From Candidatus Rhodoferax bjergmarkensis (GTDB taxonomy: Bacteria > Pseudomonadota > Gammaproteobacteria > Burkholderiales > Burkholderiaceae_C): a stretch of DNA of 64,000 nt. Both the position numbers and the translations under genes were made by a program. The notes under the pieces are model-generated. The model was not told the origin of the DNA and ran no database searches. It was given only the letters and a program-made list of their open reading frames with translations. Location: NCBI GenBank assembly GCA_016708345.1, contig JADJFX010000041.1, forward strand, positions 1-64,000, given 5' to 3'. Shown here one piece after another: positions 57,203 to 64,000 of this stretch; positions within the stretch are counted from its first letter, which is position 1; each line of letters starts with the position of its first letter.

Positions 57203-57370
57203 CTACGGATAAGACCTGGATTCTTGGGTTGTTGCCTTGCGAGCAGAGATGAAGGGGGGGGGGGGGGGGGGGGGGGCGAATACTGACTTGGCTTCTTCGA
57301 AGCTCACGCCGTGCTTCTTCGCATTGGCAGCGGCCTTCCGTTCATCCCAATCGAAGCGAAGTGTGCTCAT
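57203..57370 (-). pseudogene. brnT: brnT toxin, middle replaced by poly-G
   Basis: The start MSTLRFDWDERKAAANAKKH then GVSFEEAKSVF is the N-terminus of BrnT, an RNase-like toxin. The end FISARKATTQESRSYP with TAG at 57203-57205 is the usual C-terminus (ISAR-A motif). The 23 G at 57254-57276 stand where about 35-40 residues are expected (56 codons left, against about 90 in the family). Because both ends are perfect, an assembly fill is more likely than decay. Confidence 0.75.
57254..57276. other. Poly-G tract inside brnT, probable assembly gap fill
   Basis: 23 consecutive G flanked by intact toxin-coding sequence on both sides. It supports reading the other G tracts in the window as artefacts. 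Confidence 0.75.
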
Positions 57371-57476
57371 GCCGAAGTGTAACTACATTGTAATTAGTGA
57401 GCAAATGAATGCGCCTCGGTCTTGCTCAAGACACCCAACGACCCTCTCGATGGAAGGGTTGCACATTCTGTTCGGT

Positions 57477-57604
57477 GGTGGCATGACAGTGGGCTCCCTC
57501 ACCGTGCTGGCGGCCGATTTGGACCTCAACACCAACAACATCGGTCTGGTCGGACTGACGCAAACCGGGATCGAATACAGCCTGTGAAATGCTGCCACGC
57601 TTTA
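57477..57604 (+). repeat. Gene-end cassette, copy 2
   Basis: Second copy of the 128-bp cassette ending in QTGIEYSL and TGA (see 56814). The two copies are direct repeats 663 bp apart and bracket the BrnT/BrnA module. Beyond it, 57605-58268 holds a degenerate dispersed repeat (57706-57735) and an unrecognised plus-strand open frame 57818-58135 that I do not call. Confidence 0.6.
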
Positions 57605-57705
57605 GCGAGCGAGCACAGCGCCGGGAGTCATGCGTCGACGCGACGAAGTGCAGCGCTGTTCAAAAACCCAAAGTGACTTTTGGGGCTTTCACGCCCGTGA
57701 ATACT

Positions 57706-57735
57706 GCGCGAACAGCTATTACATTCATAGCGATT
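57706..57735. repeat. Dispersed hairpin repeat, copy 12
   Basis: gcgcgaacagctattacatt followed by catagcgatt: the inverse orientation, degenerate. Confidence 0.4.
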
Positions 57736-58138
57736 TCGGAATTTTTGCGTGCCTCCGCCCACCTGAAGGGGTGAACTAAAAAAACCGTGGGGAATGCTTG
57801 ATTGCAAGACTTGACCCTTGGCATTTCGACAGGCCCAAAACCTGAGCCATAGACTTGTGCGAACCGGCAACGGTTTGCGGCTATTGGAGGCGGTGGGGAA
57901 CAGAGGGTTTTCTGGGGCTGCCGATGCAGCCAGGGGCGAGGTAGGTGGCGATTGCGGCCAAGCAGCATCGCCACTGACCCCAGCCTTGATCCTGATGGGT
58001 GACTGGTGCGCAGTGACGCAACCAGATTTCGAGAACCAAAGCGTGCCGGTGAACGTTGACTTTGAAATGCAGTTTGACAAGAAAATGCGGGGCGAGCGCA
58101 GTATTTTTCTCGCCCTATTGACGGAGGTTGGCTAATGG

Positions 58139-58199
58139 GTGACCCTATGACCCTGACCCCATGACCCTTTGACCCCAGTGCCATTCGACTTGACCCTTT
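58139..58199. repeat. Degenerate tandem repeat of tgaccc(y)
   Basis: About seven imperfect units such as tgaccctatgaccctgaccc and tgaccctttgacccc in 60 bp. Simple low-complexity repeat between genes. Confidence 0.55.
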
Positions 58200-58268
58200 G
58201 TCCCCGGTATAAATGTGAAATGGTCATCAGCGATTCCCCGTCGACCGCCCTGTTGGACAATGCACGCC

Positions 58269-58667
58269 TCAGCATTCAAAGGGTGTAATGTAAAAATACT
58301 TTGGTGCCTCGGTTGTACAACCCGCTACACAAGTGAGGCGAATGCCCTCTCGCCGCCCTTCACATGATGGATTTGTATCATGGGTATAACGATAGGTGCT
58401 CCCGACAAGGGGCGTCTTTCCTTGTGAGTGACACGAAAATCCGGCGGCAGACATTTTGCACTGAGTAACAAAGGGAACAGGCTCCCTCTGTACACCGCCA
58501 TCTGTGGTGTGTGAAAAGTCGTTTATCGAAATCATCATCACGGGATGATCGCAGTCGGAAATCGAGATCGCACGCTTAATGGATTCGCCTGACATCGTAG
58601 GCGAACATCCGGCATGGGCAATCGCAGAGAATAGAAATATCGAAAGGACTGCTACGACACGAAGCAT
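58269..58667 (-). CDS. Small secreted cysteine-containing protein, unknown
   Basis: 132 residues. Signal peptide 1-19 (VAVLSIFLFSAIAHA|G), then a compact domain with several cysteines (GCSPTMSG, SDCDHP, TQCKMS, FSCHSQG, PSCEGRR, LTCVAGC, PFEC) that could form disulfides. No family recognised. It lies at the right edge of the secreted-protein island and resembles the other small Cys proteins there only in style. The ATG has a weak site upstream (GAAGGGTAAACC). Confidence 0.6.
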   Translation of the reverse strand: MLRVVAVLSIFLFSAIAHAGCSPTMSGESIKRAISISDCDHPVMMISINDFSHTTDGGVQREPVPFVTQCKMSAAGFSCHSQGKTPLVGSTYRYTHDTNPSCEGRREGIRLTCVAGCTTEAPKYFYITPFEC

Positions 58668-59040
58668 GGTTTACCCTTCAAATGTGATGTCCAGAACAAA
58701 AAAAGCGCTCATTAAGCTGGACTCTGCTCCATAAGTTGGCCATCAAATCCTCCTGAAAGTGGCTTGTAGCTTCACTTTGACTGCCTTTCGACATTGTTCA
58801 ACCGATGCCCTTATTCTGGCAGACCCGCCGAAGCGCCAAATGCCGACAAAAAACAAACCCACCCCAACGCCAAGCCGCACGTGTACGTGCCCCCTTAAAA
58901 CACGCGGCCAAATGGGCTGTTCAAAGCTCCCCTTTCTCGCCCGGCGGGGGGAGAAAGGGGCTGGGGGATAGAGTGGGGGAATAAGGTGCTACGCAAATGA
59001 GACCACCCGACAAAGCGACAAAACCCATAGCAAAAAACCC
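58668..59040. other. Gap without a gene; repeat of an element seen at 28990
   Basis: Near 58871-58890 the sequence GCCGCACGTGTACGTGCC followed by cccttaaa matches 28990-29018. GCACGT-gt-ACGTGC is a 6-bp inverted repeat. The rest, including a purine-rich stretch near 58940-58980, is unassigned. Confidence 0.35.
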
Positions 59041-59787
59041 TCACCCCACCCCCGCCACCACCTCCCTAACCGCCGCCAACTGCCGCCGCGACACAAACAG
59101 CAGCTCATCTATCCCCTCCAGCCGCACCGCCCACCCCTCCCCCTCTTGCGGGTCGTGGTGTTTGACCAAAGCCCGCACGGCGCGCCGGGAAATCAGGGCG
59201 TTGCGGTGGATACGCATGAAGTGGTCTTTGTACTTGTCTTCCAGCTCGCTCAGGGACGCGTCCAGGATGAAACTTTTGTCTCGGGTGCGAACCGTCACGT
59301 ATTTCAGCTCGGCCTTGAGGTACAGCACCTGCGCCAAAGGCACCCGCACGGTGCTGCCCCGGTCTTGAATGACCAAGATTTCTTGAGGCAAATCAGGCTC
59401 TGGCGCACGATTGGCGTGCGCAAGGCGCTCTACTTTTTGTAGCATTGCCTGAAGGCGCTCCAGCCGCACCGGCTTGGTCAAATAGTCGACCGCCTCCAGC
59501 TCAAAAGCCTGTACGGCATGTTCGGCATGGGCGGTCACAAACACCACCGCAGGGGGGCGGGGCAAGGTGCGCAGCATCTGTGCCAGGGCCAGCCCATCGG
59601 CACCGGGCATGTGAATGTCCACCAGCGCCAGGTCCGCATCGTGGTGCTGCAACCACTCCACAGCTTGTGCGGCGTTGGCGGCCTCGGCCTGGACACTGGC
59701 CGCAGGTGCGCTGCAATCGCCCAGCAGCGTGCGCAGGCGCGCGCGGGCCAGGGCTTCATCGTCAACGATCAACACCTTCAAAACCAT
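59041..59787 (-). CDS. algR: LytTR-family response regulator (AlgR-like)
   Basis: 248 residues. Receiver domain with VLIVDDEALARARL (acidic pair near residues 8-9), phospho-acceptor in LALVDIHMPGADGL, and Lys in DYLTKPVRLERL. A C-terminal LytTR DNA-binding domain follows (VLYLKAELKYVTVRTRD, FMRIHRNALISRRAVRAL). In Pseudomonas, AlgR with kinase AlgZ/FimS lies beside argH, and the same order is seen here with kinase then argH, so the AlgR-like call rests on domain and context. Probable roles are surface structures or motility. 31 bp after the kinase gene. Confidence 0.85.
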   Translation of the reverse strand: MVLKVLIVDDEALARARLRTLLGDCSAPAASVQAEAANAAQAVEWLQHHDADLALVDIHMPGADGLALAQMLRTLPRPPAVVFVTAHAEHAVQAFELEAVDYLTKPVRLERLQAMLQKVERLAHANRAPEPDLPQEILVIQDRGSTVRVPLAQVLYLKAELKYVTVRTRDKSFILDASLSELEDKYKDHFMRIHRNALISRRAVRALVKHHDPQEGEGWAVRLEGIDELLFVSRRQLAAVREVVAGVG

Positions 59788-59818
59788 GGCGCACCTTGCG
59801 CAATGGCTGCTTGCTCAT

Positions 59819-60880
59819 TCATAAGGGAACCTCGATCCGAACTTGAAAAACACCGTCTTTGAGCGCGTATTGAAACTGCCCCTGCACATCGTGCAGCAGG
59901 CTCAGGCGATCGCGCACATTGCCCAGCGCCAACCCGTTGCCGGGCTTGCCTGGCCCCGCTGGCACGGTGTTGCTGACTTTGATGACGACGCTGGAGCCCC
60001 GGCGCCGGGTGGTGATTTTGAGGTGCGCCCCCGAGTCACTGGGCTCCACCCCGTGCAGGACGGCGTTTTCTACCAGCGGCTGCAACAGCAGGGGCGGCAA
60101 CTTGGCCTCATCGGCCTTGGGGTCCAGCACCCACTCCACGCGAAGCCGCTCACCAAAGCGAACCTGTTCAATGGCCAGATACCGCCGGGCCAGCGCAATT
60201 TCGTCAGCCAACGTGACGGATTCCCCCTGTTCCATCAAGGCGTGCCGAAACAAATCGCTCAAATCTTCCAGCAGTGCCTCGGCCTTGCGCGGCTCGGCCC
60301 GCACCAGTGCAATGGCACTGTTGAGCGTGTTGAACAAAAAATGAGGGCGAATGCGCGCCTGCAGCTCCGTCAAACGGGCGGTCGTGGCGGCCGGTGTTTT
60401 GCCCTTGGCCCGCAGCACCAGTGCGGCCACCAGCGCGGCCGACAGCATGGCACCGCTAAAAGCACAGGCCACCCACGGCGCGGATTCCAGCAAGCCCGCA
60501 ATAAACAGCACGGCGCAGCCATACAAACCCGCCACCATCCCCAGCGCCACACCGGCCACCTGCTGGACGGCGGTACTCTGGCGTGCAAGCTGCTTTTTGA
60601 GGCTGCACGCCGCAATCAGCCACACCAGCGTCGCGGGCAGCGCCCCCCCGGAGAGCAATGACAAACGGGTTAACCAGTCAAAAAAAGTGGCCGCACCAAA
60701 CATGGCCCCCACCCCGACGGCCGTCTCGACAAACAGCACCGCCCTGAGCACCACACCCACATGGCAGGCATCGAACACCAGTGCTTGTGCAGGCACCGCG
60801 ACCGGCGGCTCAGAGGCCGGCTCCTGGAAGACCGATAAAATTTGGGATTCGTTCATTGATGTGGGGGGTTTGCTTTCCAT
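59819..60880 (-). CDS. algZ: Sensor histidine kinase of the LytS/AlgZ type
   Basis: 353 residues. Four to five N-terminal membrane helices at about 30-150, then a His_kinase domain with the phospho-acceptor in RPHFLFNTLNSAIAL and DLSDLFRHAL, and an ATPase domain with LLLQPLVENAVLHGV and GNGLALGNVRDRL. This is the monomeric-type kinase that pairs with LytTR regulators. The start is at 60880 or the internal Met at 60856; neither has a strong site. Divergent from argH with 69 bp between, a shared promoter space. Confidence 0.85.
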   Translation of the reverse strand: MESKPPTSMNESQILSVFQEPASEPPVAVPAQALVFDACHVGVVLRAVLFVETAVGVGAMFGAATFFDWLTRLSLLSGGALPATLVWLIAACSLKKQLARQSTAVQQVAGVALGMVAGLYGCAVLFIAGLLESAPWVACAFSGAMLSAALVAALVLRAKGKTPAATTARLTELQARIRPHFLFNTLNSAIALVRAEPRKAEALLEDLSDLFRHALMEQGESVTLADEIALARRYLAIEQVRFGERLRVEWVLDPKADEAKLPPLLLQPLVENAVLHGVEPSDSGAHLKITTRRRGSSVVIKVSNTVPAGPGKPGNGLALGNVRDRLSLLHDVQGQFQYALKDGVFQVRIEVPL

Positions 60881-60949
60881 GATTGATGATCTGCCGATGC
60901 TATTTCACCCTTAACCTCTCGCACACGCTTTGTGCCCACGAAACCACCC

Positions 60950-62383
<1,434 letters not shown>

Positions 62384-62401
<18 letters not shown>

Positions 62402-63022
62402 GGTTGAATTTGCCAAGCCCGGCAACAGCGCTTGCAATTGCGCCTTCACCTGCGACGCAGATTCAAAGTGAATGCCGTGCCAGCCCAACTGCTGCGCGGC
62501 GGTGATATTGCCTTTCATATCGTCTATGAACACCGTTTGCGACGGCTCCAGGGCGTAGCGCGTTTGCAGCAGCTGGTAAATGGCCGCCTCGGGTTTGATG
62601 CAATGCACATCGCCTGAAAAGATTCCCCCTTTGAACAAGCGCAAAAAAGCATGGCGCTGCTCCAGCATGCGGGCATACGGGACAGACATATTGGAGAGGA
62701 AATACAACGCCGCGCCCATGGCATGCAACTGAGTCAGCAGCGCCACGGAGTCCGGCATCGGCACCAAGTGCCCGCCAATTCCCTCCACCATGGTGGCCAC
62801 CACCGCCGGGTTCAGGCTCAATCGCGCGCTGGTGCGTTCAATCACCGCCTCCATCGCCAAGGTGCCTCGGTCAAAGCTGTGCCAGTCGGGGTGGCCAAAC
62901 AGGGCGTGGGCCAGCTGACCAACTTGCTGGGGCGTTGTGGCGTGTTCGGGAAAATAACGGGTCACCAGCTCATGGGGACGCCAGGTGAACAAAACCGCCC
63001 CGAAGTCGAACACCACATTCAT
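62384..63022 (-). CDS. HAD-family hydrolase (YihX-like)
   Basis: 212 residues from MNVVFDFGAVLF (63022). HAD motif I is DFGAVLF (nucleophile D; the second acidic residue is replaced by G as in YihX-type enzymes), motif II FLSNMS, motif III K in CIKPEA and motif IV VFIDDMKGN. A small cap (PEHATTPQQVGQLAHALFG) is present. YihX-like enzymes dephosphorylate sugar phosphates; the substrate is not known here. The 3' end overlaps argH by 18 bp. pgi lies upstream on the same strand (gap 23 bp), so sugar-phosphate chemistry is plausible. Confidence 0.85.
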
Positions 63023-63045
63023 CACGCGACCACCGATCACCAGGT

Positions 63046-64000
63046 TCACGTGCGCAGGCGTGCCAGCAAACCGGCGGTGGAGCCATCCAGCCCCGTCGCA
63101 TCCCCCGATGCGAGACGCGGCTCAATGTCTTTGGCCAGCACCTTGCCCAGCTCCACTCCCCACTGGTCAAAGCTGTTGATGCCCCACAGGGAGCCGCTGA
63201 CGAACACGCGGTGCTCTTGCAGCGCAATCAGCGCGCCCAGGCTGGCAGGTGTTAAATCGTCCAGCAGCAAAAAGGTGCTGGGCCGATTGCCCGGAAAGTT
63301 TTTATGACCCCCCGTGTCAGCTTTGCCCACCATCAGCGCCTGCGCCTGCGCCAGCGCGTTGGCCAGCAGCATGGGGTGGTGGCCAGGCAAGTCGTGGCGC
63401 GCTTTTTTGACCGCCACAAACTCCACCGGAATCACATCGGTGCCCTGGTGCAGCATCTGAAAATAGGCGTGCTGCGCATTGGTGCCCGGTTCACCCCACA
63501 GCACGGGCGAGGTGCCGTAGGGGAGCGCCTGGCCTTGTGCATCCACCCGCTTGCCGTTGCTCTCCATCTCCAGCTGCTGCAAATAGGCCGGGTAGCGGCG
63601 CAAGGCGCTGTGGTACGGCGCAATGGAGCGGCTGGTGAAGCCGTGAAAGTTGCGGTACCACAGGTCCAGCAAGGCCAATCGAACCGGCAAATTGCTTTCG
63701 AGCGGCGCGGTACGAAAGTGCTCGTCCATGGCGTGGGCACCCCCCAGAAACTCGCGAAACCCGTCAGGACCAATCGCAATGGCCAGCACCAGCCCAATGG
63801 CCGACCACACCGAATAGCGCCCGCCCACCCAGTCCCAAAAACCAAACGTGGTCGTGATGCCAAACGCGTTGGCGGCAGGCACGTTGGTGGTAAGGGCACA
63901 AAAATGGCGAGCAATGTCGGTGCCGCCGCTGGACTCAAACCAGGCCTTGGCGGACTGGGCGTTGGTCATGGTCTCAATGGTGGTGAAGGTTTTGCTGGCG
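63046..64000 (-). CDS. pgi: Glucose-6-phosphate isomerase, C-terminal part
   Basis: Incomplete: the 5' part is beyond the right edge. The readable 318 residues start SKTFTTIETMTNAQSA and include FGFWDWVGGRYSVWSAIGL (signature 1 with the active-site residues), ESNGKRVD, GTNAQHAYFQMLHQG (catalytic His) and GSLWGINSFDQWGVELGK (signature 2). The enzyme interconverts glucose-6-phosphate and fructose-6-phosphate in glycolysis and gluconeogenesis. It is on the minus strand ahead of the HAD gene. Frame is intact across the visible part. Confidence 0.95.
   Translation of the reverse strand, partial: ASKTFTTIETMTNAQSAKAWFESSGGTDIARHFCALTTNVPAANAFGITTTFGFWDWVGGRYSVWSAIGLVLAIAIGPDGFREFLGGAHAMDEHFRTAPLESNLPVRLALLDLWYRNFHGFTSRSIAPYHSALRRYPAYLQQLEMESNGKRVDAQGQALPYGTSPVLWGEPGTNAQHAYFQMLHQGTDVIPVEFVAVKKARHDLPGHHPMLLANALAQAQALMVGKADTGGHKNFPGNRPSTFLLLDDLTPASLGALIALQEHRVFVSGSLWGINSFDQWGVELGKVLAKDIEPRLASGDATGLDGSTAGLLARLRT

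Noticed and set aside
57818..58135. 105-codon plus-strand ORF
   Set aside because: No ribosome site, no recognised domain and ambiguous composition; left uncalled.
58139..58199. CRISPR-like repeat
   Set aside because: Units are 7-8 bp and degenerate with no spacers; only a simple tandem repeat.

Overview
The window looks like a chromosomal segment of a GC-rich betaproteobacterium, most likely Comamonadaceae (Rhodoferax/Polaromonas-like). Supporting points are the algZ/algR-like pair divergent from argH, a TamA/TamB pair, and a dispersed short hairpin repeat that I associate with this family. The genus is inferred; I ran no search. Sequence quality is uneven. Almost every gene in 1-6420 carries indels. 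Poly-G fills occur at 12918-12967 and 57254-57276, and 36133-38705 is essentially G/C noise. Many frameshifts may therefore be sequencing or assembly errors rather than biology.

Layout. (1) 1-9607: the end of tamA, then a damaged minus-strand block (Uma2-like nuclease, glycine-zipper protein, PepSY protein, OmpR-type regulator, sensor kinase), a damaged solute-binding protein gene, and tamB. (2) 9667-10507: tRNA-Arg(CCT) and a histidine phosphatase. (3) 10716-28709, minus strand: a large MolR-type locus of three tandem DUF4132 proteins (the first-transcribed one with a WGR domain), a MoxR AAA+ ATPase, a DUF5682 protein, a VWA protein and a double-SWIM zinc-finger protein. A HigB/HigA-like toxin-antitoxin pair sits between the VWA and SWIM genes. 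(4) 29020-30642: creatininase-family protein and a periplasmic binding protein. (5) 30709-41060, minus strand: a signalling cluster with two related sensor kinases, a membrane kinase with Hpt and CheA-like ATPase domains, and a REC-DUF3369-HD-GYP protein. It is interrupted by the G-rich artefact. (6) 41201-48030: radical SAM B12-binding protein, small conserved protein, DUF167, DsbD, CoA-binding protein, PNPOx-fold protein and an exported helical protein. (7) 48111-58667: an accessory island of secreted modular proteins (B-lectin domains, metallophosphoesterases, a subtilase), all minus strand, with duplicated and decayed copies, a conserved leader before three of the genes, a broken BrnT/BrnA module and repeated gene-end cassettes. 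(8) 59041-64000: LytTR regulator and its kinase, argH, a HAD hydrolase and the 3' part of pgi.

The two most interesting systems are the three-paralogue WGR/DUF4132-MoxR-DUF5682-VWA-SWIM locus, which has the composition of an NTP-dependent regulatory or conflict machine of unknown job, and the lectin/metallophosphoesterase island, where one shared upstream element drives different binding-domain/enzyme combinations.
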